Assembly: GCA_001917995.1 (NCBI GenBank)
Contig: MNFB01000074.1
Span: forward strand, 10,277-45,427
From: Thaumarchaeota archaeon 13_1_40CM_4_38_7
GTDB lineage: Archaea > Thermoproteota > Nitrososphaeria > Nitrososphaerales > Nitrosopumilaceae
Direction: 5' to 3'
Length of the DNA: 35,151 nt
Part shown: in pieces, positions 1 through 7,054 of the stretch
How positions within the stretch are numbered: position 1 is the stretch's first letter
Layout: every line of letters begins with the position of its first letter
The notes under the pieces: generated by a model
Database searches by the model: none
What the model saw: only the letters and a program-made list of their open reading frames with translations
Told to the model about the DNA's origin: nothing
Made by a program: the position numbers and the translations under genes

Positions 1-599
1 CCAGCTTTATTTGCAAACTTGCCTTCCATGACAATTTCAGAAAGTGGTTTTCTATCACTAGGGGCCTCGCGTTGTTGTAGTTCTGGCAAAAGTTTCTCCG
101 TTGTCCCCTTTTTACCAATTGCAACCATTGCCATCACATCATATTCATCTGGTATTGCAAGATCTTTTCTTGCCCGTTCATAATCAAATCCCTGCATGGC
201 ATGTGTAATTAATCCCTGAGATGTTGCTTGTAGGGCCAGGTTTTCCCATGCTGCACCAGAATCAAACTGGTGGGTCACAGATGGTTTTCCATTATAATCA
301 AATGTCTTTTTTGAGATAATTACGACGAGTGCAGAGGCATTTGCACACCATTGTTTATTGAAATCTACAAGCAAATTAAGTATGGTATCCCAGTGCTTTG
401 AGTTTCGTTTTGCATAGATGAACCGCCAAGGTTGGTTGTTGTATGATGATGGAGCCCATCTTGCTGCCTCAAAGAGGGCAAAAAGGTCTTGGTCGCTTAT
501 ATCTTCGCCAGAAAATGATCTTGGAGACCACCTATTGAGAATCATATGATTTACCCCGTAGGCTGATTTTCTGGTCTTCTCTATTTCGGGGTCTAACAT
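1..599 (-). CDS. Nitroreductase family protein, 3' end cut by window edge
   Basis: Reading leftward from an ATG at 599-597, about 199 codons stay open to the window edge, so the C-terminus is missing, probably by only a few residues. The translation shows nitroreductase-family features: an N-terminal NRWSPRSFSGEDISD segment, then LFEAARWAPSSYNNQPWRFI, the FMN-binding signature with its Arg and Ser residues. A middle segment AAWENLALQATSQGL and a later AIGKKG segment also fit. These enzymes bind FMN and reduce nitro compounds, quinones or similar substrates with NAD(P)H in the cytoplasm. The physiological substrate here cannot be told from sequence. No operon partner is visible. Confidence 0.9.
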   Translation of the reverse strand, partial: MLDPEIEKTRKSAYGVNHMILNRWSPRSFSGEDISDQDLFALFEAARWAPSSYNNQPWRFIYAKRNSKHWDTILNLLVDFNKQWCANASALVVIISKKTFDYNGKPSVTHQFDSGAAWENLALQATSQGLITHAMQGFDYERARKDLAIPDEYDVMAMVAIGKKGTTEKLLPELQQREAPSDRKPLSEIVMEGKFANKA

Positions 600-871
600 A
601 ACCGGCTTTTCTTTTTATCATACTTAAAAGTTTGATAATGTTTTTCACCAAGTGTTGCACAAGACAATCGTACTGGAATAGTATGTCATAAATGTTACAA
701 ACCAGATCTTATTGGTAGTTTCAAGATAGACTTGATATCATGCGACCCAGCAACTTGCTCCATTTTAGGTCCAGACACCAACCAACCCTCATAGCCTAGT
801 TGCCAGGGTGCATGTATATTTTTTCAAAGATTATAACCACATCATACAGAAAATAACTTAACTTTCATTAT

Positions 872-997
872 ATGAATAGCAAGAAAAAACAACAAGACAG
901 AGAAGAATTTCTAAACGAAGAGAAAGAAAATGACAGTAAAGAGTGCGAAGAATATCTTGACGACGAGTTTGAGGATGAGAAATTATCTAAAGATTAA
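872..997 (+). CDS. Small acidic protein (41 aa), unknown function
   Basis: An ATG at 872 opens a 41-codon frame very rich in Glu, Asp and Lys (segments such as QQDREEFLNEEKEND and CEEYLDDEFEDEKLSKD). There is no hydrophobic segment, so it would be a soluble, strongly charged peptide. Its TAA stop (995-997) overlaps the TAA stop of the convergent TrmB-like gene (994-996 on the other strand), an unusually tight convergent junction. No family is recognised. The coding call rests only on codon regularity and composition and could be wrong. Confidence 0.4.
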   Translation: MNSKKKQQDREEFLNEEKENDSKECEEYLDDEFEDEKLSKD

Positions 998-2073
998 CGA
1001 GTCTGTTCTGTTTTTTCCCAACAGCAATCAAACAACATTATCATAGATTCAGCAAGTGTTTGCGAATCAGTCCATATGGAAAAAACGTTGCTTGGTGAGT
1101 GAGTTGCATTTCTTAAGAAAATCATAACTTCAGAATCCTTTACTACAAAGCATTGATTTTCTGTCTTGGTGTTAGGCATGAATCTAATTCTTCTTTTATT
1201 GATCTTTCGTGCATAGGTCGGTATCATAGATGCTGGCGATATTATGAGTTTTACATCTGCCGGTGATTTTGCCAACATGTCAATAATGTCTGAATAATAG
1301 AAACTGGAGAGATCCCGCAGTGTACAAAATATCTTGATTTCTTCTTTTACAGTTTCTACCATCTGTCTTAATTTAGAATGAATTTGTGGATTTCCCTGTA
1401 GCATTTGTAATTGTTCTTTTCTTGTTGTGTTTCCTTCCGTAATAGATGCTGGTATTATTATGAGTTTTACATCTGCCGGTGATTTTGCCAACATGTCAAT
1501 AATGTCTGAATAATAGAAACTGGAGAGATCCCGCAGTGTACAAAATATCTTGATTTCTTCTTTTACAGTTTCTACCATCTGTCTTAATTTAGAATGAATT
1601 TGTGGATTTCCCTGTAGCATTTGTAATTGTTCTTTTCTTGTTGTGTTTCCTTCCGTAATAGATGCTGGTATTTCATTCCACATTTCCATCAGCTTATCTT
1701 CGCGTTTTGCAAGTATGTTGATCTTTTCCTTTTCTGCGCTGACAAGAGCGTCAATTGTATCCTTCAAGTCTAATGCAGCATATACCACAGGAGAAGAAAA
1801 TTCTGCTGTGATAATTCCACGGCTCTGCAATGCGTTAAGAATACCATATGTTTCAGTCCTTGGCAGCTCTAGTGCTTTAAATATGTCTGATGCCTTTTTT
1901 GGACCAGATTTTGATAGATAAATGTACACCTTGGCTTGATTTGATGAAAGTCCGAATTTCATAAGCTCGTCTTTTACTTTGTCAAGCTGTATCTTGTAGT
2001 GATATAGACGCGAGTCTGGTTCTGTATCAAAGAGACTGATATCTGAATTTACTGCTAATTTTTCTGTCTGCAT
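994..2073 (-). CDS. TrmB-like transcriptional regulator with duplicated internal segment
   Basis: The 359-aa protein has a TrmB-type winged helix at about residues 33-95 (FGLSSNQAKVYIYLSKSG, then the recognition region ALELPRTETYGILNALQSRG), followed by a coiled linker and a C-terminal effector-like domain. Residues 135-206 and 207-278 are identical copies of 72 aa; without the second copy the protein would be 287 aa. The duplicated part is the first half of the effector domain, so folding or ligand response may be altered. TrmB proteins usually control sugar or central-metabolism genes; the target here is unknown. The start is the ATG at 2073. The gene diverges from the small gene at 2266 with 192 bp between them. 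Confidence 0.85.
   Translation of the reverse strand: MQTEKLAVNSDISLFDTEPDSRLYHYKIQLDKVKDELMKFGLSSNQAKVYIYLSKSGPKKASDIFKALELPRTETYGILNALQSRGIITAEFSSPVVYAALDLKDTIDALVSAEKEKINILAKREDKLMEMWNEIPASITEGNTTRKEQLQMLQGNPQIHSKLRQMVETVKEEIKIFCTLRDLSSFYYSDIIDMLAKSPADVKLIIIPASITEGNTTRKEQLQMLQGNPQIHSKLRQMVETVKEEIKIFCTLRDLSSFYYSDIIDMLAKSPADVKLIISPASMIPTYARKINKRRIRFMPNTKTENQCFVVKDSEVMIFLRNATHSPSNVFSIWTDSQTLAESMIMLFDCCWEKTEQTR
1240..1672. repeat. Perfect 216-bp tandem duplication inside the TrmB-like gene
   Basis: Bases 1240-1456 repeat at 1456-1672 without a mismatch when read by eye, with a period of exactly 216 bp (72 codons), so the frame is kept. An 11-bp sequence, atagatgctgg, occurs at 1226-1236, 1442-1452 and 1658-1668, at the flanks and at the junction. 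On the coding strand it encodes Pro-Ala-Ser-(Met/Ile). This is the pattern left by recombination or slippage between two short direct repeats already in the ancestral gene. Absence of divergence means the event is recent, or is an assembly artefact. Confidence 0.95.
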
Positions 2074-2265
2074 TATTAACCCCTGTAGTGTAGTTCAGAT
2101 CTAGATAATATAAAAAACCCGTCTGCCAAAAGTGGTAATCACCCTTTTCTTAAGGTAATATGAAAGGAATTGGAATTTACCTATGTGGTTTACATGATTG
2201 CCTTTAACGGCTCATTATCAATTTGTCATCTACAATCACTTAAAAACTTGCATTTATTCTACTAG

Positions 2266-2520
2266 GTGTTGAGTAATTCAGATTTTAATTCTCAAATTGA
2301 AAAGATTGCCATGTTGATTGTTTCAGACAAGACCTCACCTGATGAACAAGACGCGCAGAAGCTGAAAAAGTATTATGACTATGCTAAAAAACAATTTCAA
2401 CTCAAAGATGAAGACGCGGTACAGCTAGTAAATGAAACCTTGTTGTATCTGAAATTGAAAAGTTCTGATTCTATAGATCCACTCCAATACGGTGACCAGT
2501 TCGGTGCGGGATTTAGTTAG
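2266..2520 (+). CDS. Conserved-looking small protein (84 aa), unknown function
   Basis: Opens with GTG at 2266 (a TTG follows at 2269). A TATA-like stretch, cttaaaaact, lies at about 2239-2248, so a leaderless message starting at the GTG is likely. The protein is mostly helical and charged, with heptad-like segments around residues 25-70 (KLKKYYDYAKKQFQLKDED, VNETLLYLKLKSSD) and a short polar tail ending GAGFS. No signal peptide or membrane segment is present. No family is recognised. Confidence 0.7.
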   Translation: MLSNSDFNSQIEKIAMLIVSDKTSPDEQDAQKLKKYYDYAKKQFQLKDEDAVQLVNETLLYLKLKSSDSIDPLQYGDQFGAGFS

Positions 2521-2554
2521 ACAATTATATTTTGGAATAACAAAAGCGACAATT

Positions 2555-3058
2555 TCATTGTCCTAATTTTATTCTAGTTTTGGCGGACAAAACAATTGTT
2601 GATAAAATTGCAATTGTAAGTATTACAAATGCTATGCCACCAAATTCTGGAACTACCTGTGTTCCAATTACTTCGATTTGTTCAGTGCCATCAATAAAAG
2701 ATACCGTTATGGTTCTATCTGTACTAGTCTTTGATTCATTAAACTCTGTGTCAGCACCATCTACTAGGACAAAGAACTGATCATCGTCTGCACCTGCTTT
2801 AGCATCTATGAGTGTTCTGGGCAAAGTCATAGTAAGACTGCCATCACCTGTTGTCTGAATTGATACCACAAGCGAGGTTGCGTTTGTGTCAAGCGTCATG
2901 TCACTTACCGTTCCCCCTGTGATGCCATAGTTTACAGGATAGGACTGTCCACCTGAAGGATCTGGTACAGCAAATTGGTTTTGCGTCTGTGCAAAGACCG
3001 GTGCTACACCCAATGAAATAACGATGATAACCATAATTACATATGACAAATAGCGCAT
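2555..3058 (-). CDS. Secreted PEFG-CTERM domain protein
   Basis: This 167-aa protein begins with a signal peptide (MRYLSYVIMVIIVISLGVAP then VFAQTQ) and ends with VVPEFGGIAFVILTIAILS and a basic tail TRIKLGQ. That is the PEFG-CTERM arrangement: a PEFG motif, a transmembrane helix, then Arg/Lys. In thaumarchaea such tails are thought to be recognised by an archaeosortase that cuts the protein and anchors it at the cell surface. The middle (about 30-135) is beta-rich and polar, with a VNYGITGGTVSDMTLD segment, and has no enzyme motif. It is likely a surface-layer-associated structural protein. Confidence 0.85.
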   Translation of the reverse strand: MRYLSYVIMVIIVISLGVAPVFAQTQNQFAVPDPSGGQSYPVNYGITGGTVSDMTLDTNATSLVVSIQTTGDGSLTMTLPRTLIDAKAGADDDQFFVLVDGADTEFNESKTSTDRTITVSFIDGTEQIEVIGTQVVPEFGGIAFVILTIAILSTIVLSAKTRIKLGQ

Positions 3059-3115
3059 GAGATCTTTTTAGAAGTCTTGTATTTGACCTTTACGTCAGCA
3101 CTTTACTTTTACTGT

Positions 3116-3250
3116 CTACTGAGATAATTTGGCGAACATTCGTTTGTTTAATTGTTCTATGGCCTTGTTTCCCATCTTTCTATCTAAAAGGTTAAAGGCG
3201 TCAACTTCGATGCTTTCTAGAATCTTGTCTTTGGTGGGTTTTTCTTCCAT
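3116..3250 (-). CDS. Small charged protein (44 aa)
   Basis: An ATG at 3250-3248 starts a 44-codon frame ending at TAG 3118-3116. The sequence begins MEEKPTKDKILESIEVDAFN and continues LLDRKMGNKAIEQLNKRMFA. It is amphipathic and helical, with regular codon use and no signal peptide. It lies on the same strand as the PEFG gene, 57 bp upstream of that gene's start, so the two might be co-transcribed. No family is recognised. Confidence 0.55.
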   Translation of the reverse strand: MEEKPTKDKILESIEVDAFNLLDRKMGNKAIEQLNKRMFAKLSQ

Positions 3251-3341
3251 ACAGTATATTGTTCCAAGGGCGTGATTAACTCTAGCTAGTTCCCGCTGTT
3301 ACATACTTGTTTTTTCAGGCTGATCTATGAGGTAAAGTCTC

Positions 3342-4721
3342 TTGAGGCTAATTCATGGGGTAGAACTTAAAACCTACATGATTGATCCTCCTCTGTTGCT
3401 ACAAAGTCAAAATCCGGTAGCATTGCGAGACGAGATTCAAAGGATATTGGTTACAAATGGATTAGATAGGACATGTTACACCAATATCCTCGACTATACC
3501 ATAGAATTATTCGAATCAAATGGACTTGGTGTAAATTATTACGGATATCATAATATCGTTCATGAGCTAGAAGTCACATATGTGACATTACTTGCAGCAC
3601 AGTGGCAAAGCCTACATGGCAAGGTTGCAAAAGAAGATTTACCCTATCTTTTTGTTGCAGCTCTCTTTCATGATTATGATCCTCAGAAAACTGGAGAGAG
3701 ACCCCATGAAGAAGATGCTGTAAAATTTGTCATATCTGACGAAAAACTTCATTTGCTACTCAAGGAAGCAGGCATTGACAAAAATTTGGTTGCGGCTTTG
3801 ATTCTAAGAACAACCTACCCCTGGACTGACGAAATAAGGAAAAACGTAGAAAAACAGATTGATGAATACTCGTCTAAATCAAATATAGCAAAAGATGATA
3901 ACAAAAAAGAACATTTCAGAAAACTTGGTTGGTTTCTTTCAGTTGCTGATAGAATTGGAGGATATGCGCTTGGGGATTTTGTAAAAGCAATGGAAATGGC
4001 GCAAAAAAATGCCTATACATTGGCATGGCATCCATACTATATCGTAAGAAGATCTGTATCATATTTTGAAGATCTTCTCAACAATGAAGCAGAGATGTGT
4101 CAGGGAATATTGCATTCACTTCCAAAAGAAATGAGAAAGAATTTCATGGACAATGTTTTGTCATTTATGAAATTACGAGAGCAAGAAATACAGATTGAGG
4201 CAGCTCTAGTCTATGACAATGCAAGATTTTTTGCAAACATAGAACCGATCTCAAGACGCAGAGATCCTGATTTTGTAAAAACTCTGGCTCAAATCCATGA
4301 AGAATTACCTCTTCCACTACAGTTCAAAAAAGAAGAATTTAATGAATCTGTGATGGCCCCATATACAATTCTAAATACGTTAAGACTTGGTAGCGAGAAC
4401 GGACCAATAATTGGTTTTGCCAAGGGTGGACCTCTCGAGGGATACAAATTGCGACCTGAAATCAATGATCCAAATTATGGGATGGCAAATACAATGTTTT
4501 TGGAACCAATAGCTATTAGAGTTGGATATTGGGGACAGAGGGGTGGACGTGAAATAAGACTTTTGTTTACAATGCAAGCACAGGCCAAAGGATTCAAGTA
4601 CTTGACAAGTTTTGCACTAAGAGACGTAATTTCAGGTAGAATTCAGCGCGGAGAACAAATAGAATTTACACAACCCCTTAATCCAGAGCACTGGTGGAAC
4701 TATTATGGAATTAGACTGTAG
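3342..4721 (+). CDS. HD-domain phosphohydrolase-like protein with GNAT-like C-terminal domain
   Basis: The 459-aa frame opens at TTG 3342; an ATG at 3378 (residue 13, MIDPPLLLQS) is a good alternative start. Residues about 30-290 carry an HD-superfamily metal-binding pattern: YHNIVHELEV (H70, H74) and AALFHDYDP (H110, D111), which resembles the class I cyclic-nucleotide phosphodiesterase layout YHN-x-x-H plus HD. Residues about 340-459 look like a GNAT acyltransferase fold, with MFLEPIAIRVGYWGQRGG and REIRLLFTMQAQAKGFKYL resembling the acyl-CoA pyrophosphate loop. The substrate is unknown; a nucleotide second messenger is one possibility, inferred only from the motif. It is monocistronic and converges on the gene at 4912. 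Confidence 0.7.
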   Translation: MRLIHGVELKTYMIDPPLLLQSQNPVALRDEIQRILVTNGLDRTCYTNILDYTIELFESNGLGVNYYGYHNIVHELEVTYVTLLAAQWQSLHGKVAKEDLPYLFVAALFHDYDPQKTGERPHEEDAVKFVISDEKLHLLLKEAGIDKNLVAALILRTTYPWTDEIRKNVEKQIDEYSSKSNIAKDDNKKEHFRKLGWFLSVADRIGGYALGDFVKAMEMAQKNAYTLAWHPYYIVRRSVSYFEDLLNNEAEMCQGILHSLPKEMRKNFMDNVLSFMKLREQEIQIEAALVYDNARFFANIEPISRRRDPDFVKTLAQIHEELPLPLQFKKEEFNESVMAPYTILNTLRLGSENGPIIGFAKGGPLEGYKLRPEINDPNYGMANTMFLEPIAIRVGYWGQRGGREIRLLFTMQAQAKGFKYLTSFALRDVISGRIQRGEQIEFTQPLNPEHWWNYYGIRL

Positions 4722-4759
4722 TAAAAATATGAAATACTAATTTTACAGTTTTATTATTC

Positions 4760-4773
4760 CTTGATGCATCAAG
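4760..4773. promoter_or_regulatory. 14-bp perfect palindrome CTTGATGCATCAAG
   Basis: A perfect 14-bp dyad lies 39 bp after the stop of the HD-domain gene in a convergent intergenic region. It has no U-tract after it, so it does not look like an intrinsic terminator. It could be a protein-binding site. The function is unassigned. Confidence 0.35.
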
Positions 4774-4836
4774 AACTTTATTGCAATTAAAAAGCATTTA
4801 GTAATGCTACTTTACATACCAGCTCTTGTTCATAAA

Positions 4837-4852
4837 TTTCCAAATTTGGAAA
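4837..4852. promoter_or_regulatory. 16-bp perfect palindrome TTTCCAAATTTGGAAA
   Basis: A second perfect dyad lies in the same convergent gap, 64 bp after the first. AT-rich palindromes occur by chance more easily, but 16 bp without a mismatch is notable. It lies beyond the 3' ends of both flanking genes, so it is either a transcription-end or binding element or has no function. Confidence 0.35.
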
Positions 4853-4911
4853 ATTGTAATGTATCTAAAATTTTTTCATACTGTATTAGAAAAATAAATT
4901 GTGTCAAGTGA

Positions 4912-5262
4912 TCAAGGCATTCCATCTGGAGTGTGAAGCATGTCTTGTTTTAATCTTAATGCTCTGTAAATTATCGGGGCATGGTCAGCCTCTACATCAG
5001 TAGTGATATAGAGTATGTGATCTTCATCTAAAGGCATTGTAATTCGTTTTAGCTTTTCATATTCTACTAGTGCATATTTTCCCTTTCCAATCTTACCTGA
5101 AACTTCGTTACGAGATTTCCAAGCATTAATTGCAAGTTGAAGTGATTTCTGACTCTCTTCTGCCGATAGAAGGTTCTGAACTCCCTTACGATGGCCGCTA
5201 GTCATCACATTGCCATTCATATCAAATATTGTTGCAAAGCGAATCTTGGGGTCAAGTGCCAT
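4912..5262 (-). CDS. Thaumarchaeal roadblock-like sensor family protein (DUF6659-type), copy 1
   Basis: This 116-aa protein opens with DPKIRFATIFDMNGNVMTSG, then a helix with GVQNLLSAEESQKSLQLAIN, then IGKGKYALVEYEKLKRITMP and a strand DHILYITTD. That alternating beta-alpha pattern and the IRFA(T/G)I start resemble a thaumarchaeal family that I believe is DUF6659, with a roadblock/profilin-like fold. It is clearly paralogous to the genes at 5364-5735 and 25188-25565. A TATA-like TATAAATT lies about 20 bp before the ATG on this strand, so it may have its own promoter 101 bp after copy 2. The function is unknown; signalling is inferred from fold resemblance only. Confidence 0.75.
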   Translation of the reverse strand: MALDPKIRFATIFDMNGNVMTSGHRKGVQNLLSAEESQKSLQLAINAWKSRNEVSGKIGKGKYALVEYEKLKRITMPLDEDHILYITTDVEADHAPIIYRALRLKQDMLHTPDGMP

Positions 5263-5363
5263 TACTTTCTCGTATAGTAATTTATAGTCCGTATTATCTA
5301 GTAGGTTTCCTAAAGGATAAAGATTACTAGCTTCCTGTAACCCTACGCCAAGTCTTTCCTGTG

Positions 5364-5735
5364 TTACCAGTTGCGAGTGTAATCTCCAGAAAACATGTTC
5401 TGAAGACGTTCAATTATGTCTGTCGTACCACCATCAGTACCCCATGTAATCAAAAGCAAGTATTTTTCTCCCACTGGCATGGTCAATCTCCTGAGTTTCT
5501 CATACACAGCTAACACATATTTTCCCTTACCTATCTTTGGTGCAAACTTGCTGCGTGTCTTCCATGCGTTCACTGCATATCGAAGTGTCTCTTTGGTTTC
5601 TGAGTCGTTGAGCAAAGGTGTAACATCTTTTCGCATCTCTGTTCTGATTTCATTGCCCTCCATGTCACAGATAGTGGCATATCTAATGTGGTGGTCAGTA
5701 TTCATGATATTATCTAAGAGTTTATCAAATGACAT
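5364..5735 (-). CDS. Thaumarchaeal roadblock-like sensor family protein (DUF6659-type), copy 2
   Basis: 123 aa, same layout as its neighbour: HHIRYATICDMEGNEIRTE, then a helix ending TLRYAVNAWKTRSKF, then IGKGKYVLAVYEKLRRLTMP and a strand KYLLLITWG. It has a longer N-terminal helix (MSFDKLLDNIMNTD) that copy 1 lacks from its ATG onward. Codons upstream of copy 1 (DYKLLYEKV) resemble this helix but no start codon is available there. The two genes sit in tandem on the same strand, 101 bp apart, indicating local duplication. The function is unknown. Confidence 0.75.
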   Translation of the reverse strand: MSFDKLLDNIMNTDHHIRYATICDMEGNEIRTEMRKDVTPLLNDSETKETLRYAVNAWKTRSKFAPKIGKGKYVLAVYEKLRRLTMPVGEKYLLLITWGTDGGTTDIIERLQNMFSGDYTRNW

Positions 5736-5837
5736 ACAATATTATGATAAAAGAGTTAGAAAAAGTTTCCATATCATTTCCACCCAAAATTTACTTTTGA
5801 TTCGTTTTTATCAAGGAAGTATACAAAAGTACTATAT

Positions 5838-6089
5838 ATGGTTAAAAAGAAAAAGCTGCCCAAAAACACCGACAACTCTTGGAAGGAATATCTTGAGCTT
5901 CTAAGACAATGGATTCACACCTTTGAATCTCTACAAAGAATCAATACTGAATTGCAGATAAAGTACTTGGAATTGATGGGCAAGGCTCTTAGTGATTCAA
6001 AGAACATCAATATGATAAGCCAGCTAGTTGAAAACTGGCAAAAATTGACAAGCCAGTTTTGGCAAGAACAACTAATGTACAAAAGATAA
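5838..6089 (+). CDS. Small phasin-like protein (83 aa), PHA-granule candidate
   Basis: The ATG at 5838 follows a TATA-like ttttatca near 5804-5811. After a lysine-rich start (MVKKKKLPKN) the protein is one long helical segment: WKEYLELLRQWIHTFESLQR, then QIKYLELMGKALSDSK and VENWQKLTSQFW. The pattern W..Y...L..W...FESL followed by Q-KY-E-M-KAL and ENWQ matches the 124-aa protein at 32263-32637, so the two are paralogues. It lies just upstream of the hydrolase and phasin genes, which supports a role at PHA granules. This is inference from composition and context. Confidence 0.65.
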   Translation: MVKKKKLPKNTDNSWKEYLELLRQWIHTFESLQRINTELQIKYLELMGKALSDSKNINMISQLVENWQKLTSQFWQEQLMYKR

Positions 6090-6194
6090 CATGGTGCCTT
6101 GACGCATGAATGAAGAGATTCAATAATACTAACATTCTGGCTAATTGTTATTACGGAAAAGGTTATCTTACCTAGAAACTACGATCAAATATCC

Positions 6195-7010
6195 TTGGAA
6201 GAGCAATTTGTAAGTGTGGGGGGATACAACACAAGGTATCTAGACTATGGCAATTCTAATGAAACTCTAGTTCTTATTCACGGACTTGGTGCCTCCGCAG
6301 AAAGATGGCTTGGTGTAATTCCTTATCTAAAGTCAAAATATCGATTAATCATACCTGATTTGATTGGTTTTGGCCAGAGCGATAAACCGTCTATAGATTA
6401 TACAATAGAATTTCTTTCAAATTTTGTGTTTAGATTTTTGGGGGCACTCGGTATAAAAAAAGCGAATCTGATTGGATCTTCGCTAGGAGGCCAGATAGTA
6501 GCAGAGTGTGCAAGTACGCAAAATGGCATTGTCGAAAAGATTGTTCTAGTATCGCCATCAGGAATGATGAAGAGAACCACTCCTGCACTTGACGCATACA
6601 TGCTGGCTGCACTCTATCCTACACTTGATAATGCCCATACTGCCTTTAGCATGATGGTAGAGAAAGGAGAGATCCAGCAAAAGTTAGTAAATGATTTTGT
6701 TACTAGAATGACCCTTCCAAATGCAAAACTTGCGTTTCTTTCCACTGTTTTAGGCATTCGAAACTCGGTCAACTTTGAAGACAAGATTCGAAAGATCAAG
6801 TCGCCTACTTTGATAGTTTGGGGAAAGCAGGACAAGATGATTCCAGTAGAATACGCAAGTCCATTTATGTCTGCGATCAAAGAATCAAAATTTGTCGAGA
6901 TGCCAGAATGCGGCCATGTACCACATGTTGAACAGCCAAAAAAGTTCTCGGAGGTAGTCTCAAGTTTTTTAGACCATGAATTGGTAATGAATGCCAATTA
7001 TTACCAATAA
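6195..7010 (+). CDS. Alpha/beta-hydrolase, possible PHA-linked esterase or depolymerase
   Basis: The 271-aa frame starts at TTG 6195; an in-frame stop lies upstream and no ATG is available. The fold is shown by the oxyanion segment LVLIHGLGASAERW, the nucleophile elbow GSSLGG (Ser96), WGKQDKMIP (Asp213) and ECGHVPHVEQP (His241), a complete Ser-Asp-His triad. Such enzymes hydrolyse esters, lactones or C-C bonds. Its place next to phasins and phaEC suggests action on hydroxyalkanoate oligomers or their CoA/ester derivatives, but sequence alone does not prove this. The 3' end of the gene contains part of the ATTACCAA motif cluster. It ends 32 bp before the phasin-AbrB gene, which has its own promoter. 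Confidence 0.85.
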   Translation: MEEQFVSVGGYNTRYLDYGNSNETLVLIHGLGASAERWLGVIPYLKSKYRLIIPDLIGFGQSDKPSIDYTIEFLSNFVFRFLGALGIKKANLIGSSLGGQIVAECASTQNGIVEKIVLVSPSGMMKRTTPALDAYMLAALYPTLDNAHTAFSMMVEKGEIQQKLVNDFVTRMTLPNAKLAFLSTVLGIRNSVNFEDKIRKIKSPTLIVWGKQDKMIPVEYASPFMSAIKESKFVEMPECGHVPHVEQPKKFSEVVSSFLDHELVMNANYYQ

Positions 7011-7054
7011 ACTTATATTCTAGGTATTACCATTTATTACCAATGAACGGTAAT
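6981..7054 (+). promoter_or_regulatory. Promoter of the phasin-AbrB gene with clustered ATTACCAA sites
   Basis: A TATA-like acttatat lies at about 7011-7018, some 25-30 bp before the ATG at 7043, so the message is probably leaderless. Around it sit TTGGTAAT (6981-6988), ATTACCAA (7000-7007), ATTACCA (7026-7032), ATTACCAA (7036-7043, touching the start codon) and GGTAAT (7049-7054). Sites on both sides of the TATA box, in both orientations, are the layout expected of a repressor or autoregulator. The AbrB-type domain of the gene product is the natural candidate to bind them (inference). Confidence 0.55.

Noticed and set aside
1643-1921. 92-codon frame on the plus strand inside the TrmB-like gene
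   Set aside because: Shadow of the minus-strand gene, with its codon pattern explained by the real frame.
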